Positions 15,826-25,307 of a stretch of DNA of 64,000 nt are shown one piece after another (position 1 is the first letter of the stretch; the number at the start of each line of letters is the position of its first letter). The stretch is from positions 1 through 64,000 of the forward strand of contig ONVC01000004.1 in NCBI GenBank assembly GCA_900321205.1, given 5' to 3'. This DNA comes from an uncultured Acinetobacter sp. (GTDB taxonomy: Bacteria; Cyanobacteriota; Vampirovibrionia; Gastranaerophilales; Gastranaerophilaceae). Below the pieces are notes generated by a model. It was not told where the DNA came from. It worked only from the letters and a program-made list of their open reading frames with translations, and made no database searches. Both the position numbers and the translations under genes were made by a program.

Positions 15826-16317
15826 TTAACAATTTATCCAGTCTATCAGATTTCTGATTTCGCCGAAATTAAAATCTTTTAATATATTTTGAGTATCAAG
15901 ATTTTCCTTTATAGGATTAATTTCTATTTCGCCGTCTTTATAAACTTTGGTATAATTTTTACCTTCATTTGCACAGTAAGGAACTTTGACAACTTCACCG
16001 TGACAAATATATGCAAGTCCGTGAACTCTGCAAACAATCGGACGATATGGGTAAACTGAACACTTTTTATCAATCAAAAACGGACAAGCTCCGCCTTTTA
16101 CTATGTTTTTTATATTGTTTTGAACGGTAATTTTGTTCTTATCACTAAGTTTTGCATATCCCTGCATTAAATACTCAAGCTCAATCTGAGACATAGGATA
16201 ATCACCTGTTTCACAACATGAAGAACAACCCAAACAACAATTAATATGCTCTTTGTGGTATTCAAAATACTGATGCAGTCTTTTATCTAAGTCAACTAAA
16301 AAAACTTCGTAATTCAT
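15826..16317 (-). CDS. YkgJ-family cysteine-cluster protein
   Basis: A 163-residue protein with the Cys pattern of the YkgJ/Fe-S-oxidoreductase-like family (putative zinc- or iron-chelating). It has CCLGCSSCCETGDYPM near residue 27, then GGACPFLIDKKCSVYPYRPIVCRVHG (given in pieces: CPFL, C-x-x-Y, R-P-x-x-C-R) and a late PYC. The activity of this family is not established. The gene stands alone between the palindromic element and the smpB gene group. Confidence 0.8.
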   Translation of the reverse strand: MNYEVFLVDLDKRLHQYFEYHKEHINCCLGCSSCCETGDYPMSQIELEYLMQGYAKLSDKNKITVQNNIKNIVKGGACPFLIDKKCSVYPYRPIVCRVHGLAYICHGEVVKVPYCANEGKNYTKVYKDGEIEINPIKENLDTQNILKDFNFGEIRNLIDWINC

Positions 16318-16387
16318 CGTTTAACACTAACCGGACACGAAAGAAACGCAATATAAGAATCTTATTTTCCGTCTCTATTTGTTTTAT

Positions 16388-17053
16388 TTAACCCTTGCCA
16401 CGGCGAAAACGTGACCAAAAACTTTTTGATTCATGACTTTCAAGTTGTTCAATTCGTTTTGACAATTCTTTGTTATGTTCAAGAAGTTCTTTTACCTGCT
16501 GAGCAAGGATTTCATTATCTCTTTTATACCCGCCTGCCTCTATAAGTTTTTCAGTCAGGTTTGTTTTTGTAATATCATCACTTATTTTTTTTGCAACCGC
16601 TTCTGCCAGCATTTGAAGAGTCTGGCTGGATACATCAAGAGTAAAACTTTTGCCCTGAACCTGAGGCTGTGCTGCGGCTTCTTCTTCCAGCTGTTGTTTA
16701 GCCTCCTGCACGGCAATATTATTAGCAGCTTCTTCCAAACCACCGACTATTTCATCCCCGTTTTCGTCTAATATTACCGGTTGAACGGGTTTGGGAGGCT
16801 CATCATATTTCTCCACACGAGCTTCTATTTTGGCAAGTTTTGCTATTATCTGCTCATCAGTAAATCCCTGTGCTTTCAGAGAAATACCGCGTTTTATTTT
16901 TTCCAGCGCAAGTTCGTCATAAAACTCAAGTCCGTTTTCATCTTCATAGATAGCTTCTATACGCCAGTCCTCGAGAAACAAATCAAGCGAATGCTTGTCT
17001 ATGTAATAATTTTCAGTATTTAAACTTTTTAAAATTGATTCTCTGTTAAACAT
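16388..17053 (-). CDS. Protein with MerR-like N-terminal helix-turn-helix and C-terminal coiled coil
   Basis: A 221-residue protein. Residues about 12-65 (YYIDKHSLDLFLEDWRIEAI ... YDELALEKIKRGISLKAQGF) look like a winged MerR-type DNA-binding module. A Pro/Glu-rich linker and a C-terminal coiled coil (about 160-205) ending in a basic FWSRFRRGKG follow. The start at 17053, not 17059, is chosen because GAGGAT then sits at proper distance. It follows smpB by 10 bases and is probably co-transcribed. The gene at 42502-43029 next to recA has the same HTH-plus-coiled-coil layout, so these may be chromosome-binding structural proteins rather than classical MerR sensors (inference). Confidence 0.55.
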   Translation of the reverse strand: MFNRESILKSLNTENYYIDKHSLDLFLEDWRIEAIYEDENGLEFYDELALEKIKRGISLKAQGFTDEQIIAKLAKIEARVEKYDEPPKPVQPVILDENGDEIVGGLEEAANNIAVQEAKQQLEEEAAAQPQVQGKSFTLDVSSQTLQMLAEAVAKKISDDITKTNLTEKLIEAGGYKRDNEILAQQVKELLEHNKELSKRIEQLESHESKSFWSRFRRGKG

Positions 17054-17063
17054 CCGCATATCC

Positions 17064-17510
17064 TCATCTTTTTACGAGCCTTGCGATATCCCGTTCCTGC
17101 GTTTTCTTTGTAATCGCTTCGCGTTTATCGTAAATCTTTTTACCTTTTGCCAACCCGATTTCTATTTTAGCAAAACCATGAGATAAAAACAATTCCAAAG
17201 GAACAATTGTTACACCATCTTTTTTCACTTTGTCCTGAATTTTTAGTATTTCCCTTTTTTGCAACAGAAGTTTTCTCACTCTGTCCGGCTTATGATTAAA
17301 ACGATTGCCTTGTTCGTATGGTGAGATATGCATTCCGTATAAAAACATTTCATTATCTTCAATCTTTGCGAAAGAATCTTTAAGATTAACAGTTCCTTTC
17401 CGTATGGATTTTATTTCCGTACCGGTTAACACCATCCCTGCGATAAACTTGTCAAAAATCAAAAAATCATGAAAAGCTTTTCTGTTTGTAGAAACAACTT
17501 TTTTATCCAT
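17064..17510 (-). CDS. smpB: SsrA-binding protein SmpB
   Basis: SmpB binds tmRNA and delivers it to stalled ribosomes for trans-translation. The 148-residue protein shows STNRKAFHDFLIFDKFIAGM, LTGTEIKSIRKGTVNLKDS, HISPYEQGNRFNHKPDR, RKLLLQKREI and the C-terminal GKKIYDKREAITKK with basic tail. The start at 17510 is favoured because TATAAT at 17517-17522 lies exactly six bases upstream, with no ribosome site; an in-frame TTG six codons earlier would precede the likely transcription start. No tmRNA gene is seen in this window. Confidence 0.95.
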   Translation of the reverse strand: MDKKVVSTNRKAFHDFLIFDKFIAGMVLTGTEIKSIRKGTVNLKDSFAKIEDNEMFLYGMHISPYEQGNRFNHKPDRVRKLLLQKREILKIQDKVKKDGVTIVPLELFLSHGFAKIEIGLAKGKKIYDKREAITKKTQERDIARLVKR

Positions 17511-17516
17511 ACGGAT

Positions 17517-17522
17517 ATTATA
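17517..17522 (-). promoter_or_regulatory. -10 box of smpB (leaderless start)
   Basis: TATAAT on the minus strand ends six bases before the smpB ATG. A weak -35 (TATACA) lies 17 bases further upstream. Confidence 0.5.
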
Positions 17523-17578
17523 TTCCAAAACGTGGTAAATGTATAGAAGGGGTAAGTGTATAAAATTTGTGTCCGGTT

Positions 17579-18694
17579 TTAAGTTAAACTTCTTATAAGT
17601 TCAGCAATCTCCTTTACTGCATCGGGTTTTGCAAGATAAGATGAGTTCTGCTTTAAATAACTGATTTTTACCGGACTGTTAATAAGTTCTATAACCGCAT
17701 CTCTCAGTCTGTTCGGTTCGAGTTCGGCATCTTCTATATATACACATGCTCCGTTTTCAAGCATTGACTTGGCGTTAATCCTTTGATGGTTAGCGGCTGC
17801 ATGCGGATACGGTACAAGTATCGGCGCAACATTTGATGCACATATTTCCGAGATACTCAGAGAACCCGCTCTTGAAACTACAATATCGCTGGCTTTTAAT
17901 ACAGATATCATATTATCAAAATACGGTTTTACCATAAGATTTTTATCCTGTTCCCACATAGGATATATCTGCTTTAAATATTCGGTAATTTCTGCATAGT
18001 TTTTCTTTCCCGTCTGGAAAATCACCTGCAAACCAAGCTCCTGAGAAAACTCCTTCAAAAGTTCAACAGCAGCATTATTAATGGATTTCGCACCCTGCGA
18101 ACCACCCATTATGGCAAGAACCATTTTTGAGTTATCCAAATTAAGTTCTGTCTTCGCTTTTTCCTTTGTCAGAGTTTTAAACTGCTCTCTTATAGGATTC
18201 CCTGTAACTATCGTATGTTTATTAGGAATAAATTTTTTAGCTTTTTCAAATGCGAGTGTTACATATCTTGCCCGTCCGGAAAGTTTTCGCGTAACAAGTC
18301 CGGGCATTGCATCACAATCATGCATTACATAAGGAGTTTTTGTTATTCTGCACGCAAAAACCATAGGTGCCGAAACATACCCGCCTGTTGCAAAAACCGC
18401 CTGAGGTTTATATTTTTTTATATATTTTATTGAATACAGTATTGCCTTTACAAGTTTTACTCCCCACCAGAAAAACTTCGGATTTAATGTTCTCGGCATA
18501 CTTTTAACGCTTACGTGAAGAAACTTGTATCCCTTTTTTGAAGCAAGTTCGTATTCCATGTTACGTTTATTACCTACATAATAAACTTTTGCCCCGTCTG
18601 ATGTTAACTCATCAGCAATAGCTAGTGCAGGGTAAATATGACCTCCGGTACCGCCTCCGGTAACGAAGTATTTGTTATTGTAAACTTCTGACAT
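17579..18694 (-). CDS. murG: UDP-GlcNAc:lipid I N-acetylglucosaminyltransferase MurG
   Basis: MurG makes lipid II on the inner face of the cytoplasmic membrane. The 371-residue GT28 protein has GGGTGGHIYPALAIADEL near the N-terminus, ATGGYVSAPMVFA, a GNPIRE motif, MGGSQGAKSINN, SRAGSLSISEI and PYPHAAANHQ. These are all donor- and acceptor-site landmarks. The ATG at 18694 is preferred over a TTG six bases up because AGGAAG is then well spaced. The start overlaps the end of ftsW by 20 bases. Order murD-ftsW-murG on one strand is the usual dcw-type arrangement. Confidence 0.95.
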   Translation of the reverse strand: MSEVYNNKYFVTGGGTGGHIYPALAIADELTSDGAKVYYVGNKRNMEYELASKKGYKFLHVSVKSMPRTLNPKFFWWGVKLVKAILYSIKYIKKYKPQAVFATGGYVSAPMVFACRITKTPYVMHDCDAMPGLVTRKLSGRARYVTLAFEKAKKFIPNKHTIVTGNPIREQFKTLTKEKAKTELNLDNSKMVLAIMGGSQGAKSINNAAVELLKEFSQELGLQVIFQTGKKNYAEITEYLKQIYPMWEQDKNLMVKPYFDNMISVLKASDIVVSRAGSLSISEICASNVAPILVPYPHAAANHQRINAKSMLENGACVYIEDAELEPNRLRDAVIELINSPVKISYLKQNSSYLAKPDAVKEIAELIRSLT

Positions 18695-19817
18695 TACCAA
18701 ATCTTCCTTTTGTAATATTATCTTTTGATATATTTAAAATTATTCCGACCATCCATAACGATACCATAACGGAAGAACCGCCATAACTTATAAACGGCAT
18801 CGGAATACCTGTTGCCGGAACAAATGAACTTGCGACAAACATATTTGTAAAACCCTGGAAACAGAGCGAGAAAGTAAGCCCCAGAGCAAGCAGTTTACCG
18901 TACATATCCTGACACCTTGCCGCTATTGTAAACCCTCTCTGAAGTATTGTCCAGAACAAACATATAATAAGCAGACAACCGATAAACCCGTGTTCTTCAC
19001 CGATTACCGCATAAATAAAGTCAGTGTGCGCTTCCGGAAGCCATGCCAGTTTTTGTTTTGAACTTCCGTAGCCGACTCCGCACAAACCGCCTGACGCAAA
19101 TGCAACAAGTGATTGTATAATATTATATCCTGCTCCTAATGGATCTGACTCCGGATGAAGCCAGGTTGTAATTCGAGAGGACTGATACCCTTTAAGACCT
19201 TTTAAAAGCAATAAAGGTATCATCAAAGATGCATAGCCGAGAATCAGCTTAAAAGAACCTCCTGCACATAAGTATATGGCAACAGATGTCGCAAGGAGCA
19301 AAATTACCATACTCAAATTCGGCTGAATAAATATAAGGCAAACCATTATAAGAATCGGAACGAAAGCCTTTGTGATTTTTTTCTCATCCAGAAGTATTGT
19401 ATTTTTTGTAAATACGGCAGCCAGAAGCATTACAACGGCAGGTTTGGCAAATTCTGACGGCTGAAGACTCATAGGACCTATATTTATCCATCTTTGGGCA
19501 CCGTTTACCGTAACACCTGCAATCTTTACAAGAACAAGCATTATTATTACAAAAAGAGCAAACGGCATTGTATATGTAAGAAGTTTCTTGTAGTGAAAAT
19601 TCGATAAAAATTTTAAACCGATAAAACCTATAATTACGCCGATTACCTGCTGAATAAGAAATCTCGCGGGATTAACTCCCATCTCTACACACTTCGGAGC
19701 ACTTGCGGAAAAAATTGCCATCAATCCGATTACAACAAGAAAAACTACCGCAATAAGCAGCGGTCTGTCTGATTGCATGTTTTGTGAACTGTAATTGTTG
19801 CTATTTGGATAAGACAT
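18675..19817 (-). CDS. ftsW: Peptidoglycan glycosyltransferase / lipid II polymerase FtsW
   Basis: A SEDS-family polytopic membrane protein of about 380 residues that polymerises septal peptidoglycan. It has around ten hydrophobic segments, FSASAPKC after the first one, GAQRWINIGPMSLQPSEFAK, QPNLSM, LAWLPEAHTDFIYAVIGEE and PFISYGGSS near the end. Two starts are possible, 19832 (ribosome site too close) and 19817 (GAGGAG 15 bases away); both lie inside the end of murD, so coupling is likely. FtsW is preferred over RodA because of its place between murD and murG. Confidence 0.93.
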   Translation of the reverse strand: MSYPNSNNYSSQNMQSDRPLLIAVVFLVVIGLMAIFSASAPKCVEMGVNPARFLIQQVIGVIIGFIGLKFLSNFHYKKLLTYTMPFALFVIIMLVLVKIAGVTVNGAQRWINIGPMSLQPSEFAKPAVVMLLAAVFTKNTILLDEKKITKAFVPILIMVCLIFIQPNLSMVILLLATSVAIYLCAGGSFKLILGYASLMIPLLLLKGLKGYQSSRITTWLHPESDPLGAGYNIIQSLVAFASGGLCGVGYGSSKQKLAWLPEAHTDFIYAVIGEEHGFIGCLLIICLFWTILQRGFTIAARCQDMYGKLLALGLTFSLCFQGFTNMFVASSFVPATGIPMPFISYGGSSVMVSLWMVGIILNISKDNITKGRFGNVRSLQ

Positions 19818-21108
19818 ACTGTTTAAAAACATCTCCTCTGTGTTCGTAACTTTTGAACATATCAAAACTTGCACATGCCGGCGACAAAAGAACTACATCC
19901 GGCTTAAGACTTATTGCTTTGTCGATTGCGTTTTCCATACTTGTTTCTTTTATTATATTACTAAATCCGTTTTTTATTAAATTTTCTTCAAATCTCTGAG
20001 TTGCTTCACCGATTAAAAGAACAGTACGAATATGCTTGTTAATTGATTTACACATTTCCGTCAAATCTGTGTTTTTATCCCTTCCGCCCAGAATAAGAGC
20101 CACGTCAACATTGTTAAATGAATCAATTGCAACAATAGAAGCCTCGGGATTTGTTGCTTTAGAATCATTGTAAAAAGTTATCCCGTTCATTTCTCTAACT
20201 TTTTCCAAACGGTGTTCGGGAGGTTTAAATGACATTATTTGCTCTCTGATATCTTCGTTTTTCATTCCGAGAAGTTTTGTAATCGCAATACCGCACATAA
20301 CATTCTGATAATTGTGATGACCAATAAGAGGACAATCGGCAAGAGTAATAATTTCTTCACCTTTAAAATAAATTGCCCCGTCTTTTATGTAACAATCTTT
20401 GTCATCGTCAAACATAACAACATTTTTACATTCTTTTGAAAACTCTGCCAATCTCCCGTCCTGAGCGTTTAGAACTGCATATTCGGGAGTTTGAGAACCA
20501 AGGAATAATTTTGCTTTTGCCTTAAAGTAGTTTTCCAGTCCTCCGTGCCAGTCAATATGGTCAGGAGTGAAGTTTGTCCAGCAGGCAATTTTTGCTTTAA
20601 ATTTTTCTGTCATTTCTGCCTGAAAAGAGCTTACTTCACAAACAAGAAAATCGTGTTTTTCATCTATAAGTGATGTAGGAGGAACGCCGATATTTCCGCA
20701 AACCGGTGCGGAATATTGTTTACTTAATATATGCGAAACAAGGGCCGTTGTTGTTGTTTTTCCGTTTGTTCCGGTTATCACTATAAACGGAATATCCGTA
20801 TTTCTGTAAGCATATTCAATTTCAGAAATAATAGGAATATTTCTTTCTCTCAATTTCTGAAAAATTTCAGACTTAGGAGGAATCCCGGGACTTGTAATTG
20901 CATAGCTTGAACCTTCAATGAAAGCAACCGTATGTCCTCCGGTTTCTATATGAATACCAAGTTCTTTAAGCTCATCTATTTTTGCTTTATATTCTTCCTT
21001 CGGTTCTTTCCCTTCAGTTATATAAACGTCAGCACCTCTTTTATCAGCCGCAATTGCCGCAGAGATACCGCTTTTTGACAACCCCAAAACTAAAACTTTT
21101 TCTTTCAT
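19801..21108 (-). CDS. murD: UDP-N-acetylmuramoyl-L-alanine:D-glutamate ligase
   Basis: MurD adds D-glutamate to UDP-MurNAc-L-Ala in cytoplasmic peptidoglycan precursor synthesis. The 435-residue protein has a Rossmann-like N-terminus (VLVLGLSKSGISAA), the ATP-binding GTNGKTTTTALVSHIL, NFTPDHIDWHG, PPEHRLEKV, FYNDSKATNPEA and LILGGRDK. The C-terminal SPACASFDMFKSYEHRGD is typical of MurD. GGAGAGTGAGAA precedes the ATG. It is the first gene of the murD-ftsW-murG unit and diverges from the M16 peptidase gene. Confidence 0.96.
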   Translation of the reverse strand: MKEKVLVLGLSKSGISAAIAADKRGADVYITEGKEPKEEYKAKIDELKELGIHIETGGHTVAFIEGSSYAITSPGIPPKSEIFQKLRERNIPIISEIEYAYRNTDIPFIVITGTNGKTTTTALVSHILSKQYSAPVCGNIGVPPTSLIDEKHDFLVCEVSSFQAEMTEKFKAKIACWTNFTPDHIDWHGGLENYFKAKAKLFLGSQTPEYAVLNAQDGRLAEFSKECKNVVMFDDDKDCYIKDGAIYFKGEEIITLADCPLIGHHNYQNVMCGIAITKLLGMKNEDIREQIMSFKPPEHRLEKVREMNGITFYNDSKATNPEASIVAIDSFNNVDVALILGGRDKNTDLTEMCKSINKHIRTVLLIGEATQRFEENLIKNGFSNIIKETSMENAIDKAISLKPDVVLLSPACASFDMFKSYEHRGDVFKQYVLSK

Positions 21109-21242
21109 TTCTCACTCTCCGATTGTCTTTAATTTTATTCCAAAAATAATAAAATAAAAAGGGATAATAAATAATACGGCTATGGAAAATAAAAACATAA
21201 TGTATTATTATAAATATAAATAAGAGCAGGAGAGGGAATTAT

Positions 21243-23834
21243 ATGCGTAATATTAAACATCTGATTATACTTTGTGTGTTATTTTTATTTGTTTTAGGAG
21301 TAAACATACCAAATGTTTATGCCGAGAATTTTACAGTTCAGAAACTTCCGAACGGACAAACTCTTGTTGTGTACGAGATTCACAATAACCCGATTGTAAC
21401 AATCGACACCTGGATAAAAACAGGTTCAATCAATGAAACGGACCAAAATAACGGCATATCTCATTTTTTGGAACACTTATTCTTTAAAGGAACAAAAGCA
21501 CATCCGACAGGAGATATCGACAGAATCCTTGAATCAAAAGGTGCAATTGTTAATGCTGCAACAAGCAAAGATTTTACACACTATTATATAACCTTGCCGT
21601 CAGAAGATTTTGATACCGCACTTGATTTACATTCGGATATGCTTCTTAATCCCCAGATACCAAGAAAAGAACTTGAACAGGAAAGAAAAGTTGTTATCGA
21701 GGAAATTTACAAAGATCTGAATAACCCTTCAAGAAAAGTTTATAATAACCTGAATACACTTATGTACACTCATCACCCGTACAGAATGCAGGTTATAGGA
21801 AACGCTGAAAACGTAGGAACTATGAGAAGAGAAGAAATCATAGACTATTTTAATAAGTTCTACTCTCCCTCAAACATGGTAACGGTAATTACAGGTGATG
21901 TTGATACAACCAAAACCGTTGAAAAAGTTCAGAACTATTTTAACCAGCCGTATAAAAAACCCGTAAAACAAACTTTTGTAAAAGAACGTCAGATTCAGAC
22001 CCAAAGACGTAACACAGAATACACGGACACTCAGTCCGGATATATGATGATAGGCTTCCGCGGAGCAGACATAAGCAGCAAACAAACATTTGCACTAGAT
22101 GTACTTGCACAAATTCTTGGCGGAGGCAAATCATCAAGATTATACAAAGATATCAAGGAACAAAAAGGACTTGCATACTCAATATCCGCATCTAACGGAA
22201 GCTTCAGGGATGACGGAATATTATACATAACGGCAAATTATGCTCCTTACGGTTATGAAAAACTTGAAAAAGCTATTTTTAATGAAATCTCGACCATACA
22301 AAAATACGGAGTAACCGAAGAAGAACTCCAAACAGCCAAAAATAAAATTATTCAGGATACATACTATTCAAGAGAATCCACTGCTAATATAGCCTCAGAA
22401 CTCGGTTATATTATGGCGCTTACCGGAAGCTCAAACCTTTATAATAATTACATAGAAGGCATAAAAAAAGTTACCGCATGTGACGTTCAGGCTGCCGCTC
22501 AGAAATATCTCGGCGTAAACAGAAGTGCAGTATCAATTGTTCTACCGGAATCAATGAAAAATGTTAAAAAAGCAGAAGAAAAAACACATACCTATACAAA
22601 AGTTTCCGAAAGCAACGGAACAGCAAAATATCAAATTGATAACGGAGCAACCCTTCTGATAAACGAAAATAAAAACAACGATATTATCGCAATAAGCATA
22701 ATAGCAAAAGGCGGGGAATTTATTGAAAAAATCCCCGGAGAAGGAACACTCGCCGCAAAAGTTATGCTTAAAGGAACAAAAAAATATTCTTCTCAGGAGC
22801 TGGCTCAAATTATGGACGAAAACGGCATAGAGATTAAACCCTCATGTGATGAAGACTTCTTTATTATTGATGTTCAGACTACAACGGCTCAAATAGAAAA
22901 AACGCTTGATGTTTTAAATGAGATACTGAACAATGCTCTGTTTGATGACTATGAACTGGAAAAAACACGAACCGAAATTTTGTCAAAAATCAAACAACGC
23001 AGAGATAATCCTATGAATATTGCGATTGAAAACTTTAAAACTGCTATCTATGAAGGAAGTGTTTACTCTCATACGAACAAAATTCTTGAAAAAACTCTTC
23101 CGTCAGTAACAAGAGCAGATGTTGTTTCATACTATAATAAGGTTCTTGATTCTAAAAATATAATTATATCAATTAACGGAAACGTTAACCCAAAATTAAT
23201 GGCAGAAGCTTTTGGCTCAATGCTTCATCAGTCAACCGCTCCAAAATTTGATTACAAAAACTGCAGTGTGACAAAACTTTCTTCGCCCAAAATGATTAAC
23301 CAAAAGGTAAAAGACATAAAAACATCCTGGCTCTTTATCGGCTGGCAGACAGCAGGAGTACAGAACAAAAAAGATTTTGTGATACTAAAAGTTATAAATA
23401 CAATGCTCGGTTCCGGACTAAGCTCACGTCTTTACAGGAATCTCAGAGAATCAGACGGACTTGCTTATCAGCTCGGTTCGGGGTATTCACCCAAAATGCT
23501 GGGCGGGATATTTATAACATACATCGGAACAAATCCGAAAACGTTAGAATATTCAAGAGAGAAAATGCTCAAAGAAGTTAACAAACTTAAAACAGAGTTT
23601 GTTTCAGATTCAGAACTACAAGATGCAAAAGACAGGCTGAAAGGCGGTTTTATCGTTGCTCTTGAAACAAACTCAGAAAAAGCATCTAATACAGGATTCT
23701 TTGAAGCGTTCGGGTTCGGATACGATTTTTTAAATACTTACATAAAACTAATTGACGAAGTAACAGCTTCAGACATAGTAAAAGTTGCAAACAAATACTT
23801 TACATCAAACGCTGTTCAATCAGACGTAAGATAA
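21243..23834 (+). CDS. Secreted M16-family (insulinase-like) zinc peptidase, two-domain
   Basis: An 863-residue protein with a signal peptide (hydrophobic residues 7-20, likely cut after VYA at 27) followed by two M16 half-domains. The first is catalytic: inverted zinc motif H74-F-L-E77-H78 in NGISHFLEHLFFKGT, with the distal Glu in ERKVVIEEIYKDL. The second, from about residue 460 (GTLAAKVMLKGTKKYSS), lacks HxxEH and is presumably structural. Each half has a matching C-terminal M16_C domain containing the GLAY substrate-binding motif (KGLAYSISA; DGLAYQLGS). It probably degrades peptides in the periplasm. GGAGAGGG precedes the ATG. rimO follows after 58 bases, with its own promoter. Confidence 0.9.
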   Translation: MRNIKHLIILCVLFLFVLGVNIPNVYAENFTVQKLPNGQTLVVYEIHNNPIVTIDTWIKTGSINETDQNNGISHFLEHLFFKGTKAHPTGDIDRILESKGAIVNAATSKDFTHYYITLPSEDFDTALDLHSDMLLNPQIPRKELEQERKVVIEEIYKDLNNPSRKVYNNLNTLMYTHHPYRMQVIGNAENVGTMRREEIIDYFNKFYSPSNMVTVITGDVDTTKTVEKVQNYFNQPYKKPVKQTFVKERQIQTQRRNTEYTDTQSGYMMIGFRGADISSKQTFALDVLAQILGGGKSSRLYKDIKEQKGLAYSISASNGSFRDDGILYITANYAPYGYEKLEKAIFNEISTIQKYGVTEEELQTAKNKIIQDTYYSRESTANIASELGYIMALTGSSNLYNNYIEGIKKVTACDVQAAAQKYLGVNRSAVSIVLPESMKNVKKAEEKTHTYTKVSESNGTAKYQIDNGATLLINENKNNDIIAISIIAKGGEFIEKIPGEGTLAAKVMLKGTKKYSSQELAQIMDENGIEIKPSCDEDFFIIDVQTTTAQIEKTLDVLNEILNNALFDDYELEKTRTEILSKIKQRRDNPMNIAIENFKTAIYEGSVYSHTNKILEKTLPSVTRADVVSYYNKVLDSKNIIISINGNVNPKLMAEAFGSMLHQSTAPKFDYKNCSVTKLSSPKMINQKVKDIKTSWLFIGWQTAGVQNKKDFVILKVINTMLGSGLSSRLYRNLRESDGLAYQLGSGYSPKMLGGIFITYIGTNPKTLEYSREKMLKEVNKLKTEFVSDSELQDAKDRLKGGFIVALETNSEKASNTGFFEAFGFGYDFLNTYIKLIDEVTASDIVKVANKYFTSNAVQSDVR

Positions 23835-23847
23835 GGGGTAAATATAT
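23835..23847. repeat. 13-bp repeat GGGGTAAATATAT, copy 1
   Basis: This exact 13-mer occurs three times in intergenic DNA of the window (here, 27207-27219 and 29552-29564), with a close variant at 17549-17561. Function unknown. Confidence 0.4.
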
Positions 23848-23880
23848 TTTGGCTCTTTGGCAATACTTTTCGTTTTATGT

Positions 23881-23886
23881 TACACT
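23881..23886 (+). promoter_or_regulatory. Promoter of rimO (leaderless start)
   Basis: TACACT ends six bases before the rimO ATG. TTGGCA lies 18 bases upstream of it. No ribosome site is present. Confidence 0.5.
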
Positions 23887-23892
23887 TAGGGT

Positions 23893-25191
23893 ATGAAAAA
23901 GATTGCTCTTATCAGTCACGGTTGTGCAAAAAATCTTGTTGATTCGGAACTCATTTTGGGTATTTTGGCTCAAAACGGATATGAAATTACGCTCAATGAA
24001 GATGAAACAGATATTGTTATTGTGAATACATGTTCGTTTATTTGTGACGCAGAAAGAGAATCTATATCAACCATTCTGGAGCTTGTTGACAAGGGAAAAA
24101 AAGTTATTGTTGCAGGCTGTCTCGCTCAAAAACATCCGGAAGAACTAAGAAAAGAGATTCCTGAGCTTGCCGGAATAGTCGGTGCAACAGATTTTAATAA
24201 AATAGTTGAAGTTATTAAAAATATTGATAAAGATTACGTTTCTGAGGTAAGTGAAAAACCGAATTATATTTACCCAGAAAACGTAGAACGTCAGCAGATT
24301 ACAATGGGCGCAAGCTCTTATATTAAGATAGCTGACGGATGTAATTACCGCTGCGGATACTGTATCATTCCGTATTTAAGAGGTGATTATCATTCAAGAA
24401 AAATGGAAGATATTATTGCGGAAGCAAAAAAACTCGTTAAACGCGGAGTAACCGAAATTATTCTGATTGCTCAGGATACAACCGGTTACGGAATAGATAT
24501 TTATAAAAAACCGATGCTTCCCGGGTTAATTAAAGAACTTAATAAGATAGAAGGACTTGGCTGGCTCAGAATAATGTACGCTTATCCTACAACAATGAGT
24601 GACGAGCTTTTGGATACAATTGCAAAGTGCGACAAAGTTGTTAAATACGTTGATATTCCGCTTCAGCATTCTCATCCTGAGATGTTAAAGCTTATGAACA
24701 GACCTTCCTTTGACTATAGAGAATTAATAAAAAATATCAGAAAACACATCCCGAATGTTTCAATCAGGACAACTTTTATCGTTGGATACCCCGAGGAAAC
24801 GGAAGAACATTTTGAACACCTCAAACAGTTTATTAAAGATATGAAGTTTGACCGTGTTGGGATTTTTGAATACTCACGTGAAAAAGGAACTCCGTCTTAT
24901 AATATGAAACCGAGAGTTCCCAAAAAGACTGCGCATAAAAGATTCAAAGAACTGATGAGTATTCAGCAAAAAATATCTCTCGAAAGAAACAGAAGTTTTA
25001 TCGGCAAAAAAATTCCATGCATAATTGAAGCCTTCTCTGATAATGGAGATGTAGTTGCGCGTTCTCAATACGATGCACCTGAAATTGACGGAATAGTGAG
25101 CATAAAAACCAACAAGCCTGTTGTCCCGGGAGATATTGAACTTGTTAAAATAACAGGTGCAACCGAATACGATTTAATTGGCGTACTATAA
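23893..25191 (+). CDS. rimO: Ribosomal protein S12 methylthiotransferase RimO
   Basis: RimO is a radical-SAM enzyme that adds a methylthio group to an aspartate of ribosomal protein S12. The 432-residue protein has an N-terminal UPF0004 domain with cluster cysteines C11, C47 and C76 (HGCAKNLVDSE, NTCSF, GCLAQK), and a radical-SAM motif C150-x3-C154-x2-C157 (DGCNYRCGYC). It also has YAYPTTM, DIPLQHSHPEMLKLMNRP, TFIVGYPEETEEHF, and a C-terminal TRAM domain (VVARSQYDAPEIDG). GCAKNLVDSE and the Asp-rich features favour RimO over MiaB. The -10 box lies six bases before the ATG. Confidence 0.95.
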   Translation: MKKIALISHGCAKNLVDSELILGILAQNGYEITLNEDETDIVIVNTCSFICDAERESISTILELVDKGKKVIVAGCLAQKHPEELRKEIPELAGIVGATDFNKIVEVIKNIDKDYVSEVSEKPNYIYPENVERQQITMGASSYIKIADGCNYRCGYCIIPYLRGDYHSRKMEDIIAEAKKLVKRGVTEIILIAQDTTGYGIDIYKKPMLPGLIKELNKIEGLGWLRIMYAYPTTMSDELLDTIAKCDKVVKYVDIPLQHSHPEMLKLMNRPSFDYRELIKNIRKHIPNVSIRTTFIVGYPEETEEHFEHLKQFIKDMKFDRVGIFEYSREKGTPSYNMKPRVPKKTAHKRFKELMSIQQKISLERNRSFIGKKIPCIIEAFSDNGDVVARSQYDAPEIDGIVSIKTNKPVVPGDIELVKITGATEYDLIGVL

Positions 25192-25228
25192 AGAGAAATT
25201 TAAACAAACGCACGTAAAGTTATGTAAC

Positions 25229-25265
25229 ATAAAGTCTTCAAAAAGAGCAATTTTGAAGACTTTAT
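25229..25265 (+). promoter_or_regulatory. 15-bp perfect inverted repeat upstream of a hypothetical gene
   Basis: ATAAAGTCTTCAAAA (25229-25243) and TTTTGAAGACTTTAT (25251-25265) are perfect complements around a 7-base loop. They lie between rimO and the gene at 25308. There is no clean T-run after it, so it could be the rimO terminator or an operator; promoter-like TATATA/TACAAT follow. Confidence 0.5.
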
Positions 25266-25307
25266 ATACTTTATATATACAGATACAATGTTATAGGAGA
25301 GTATAAA

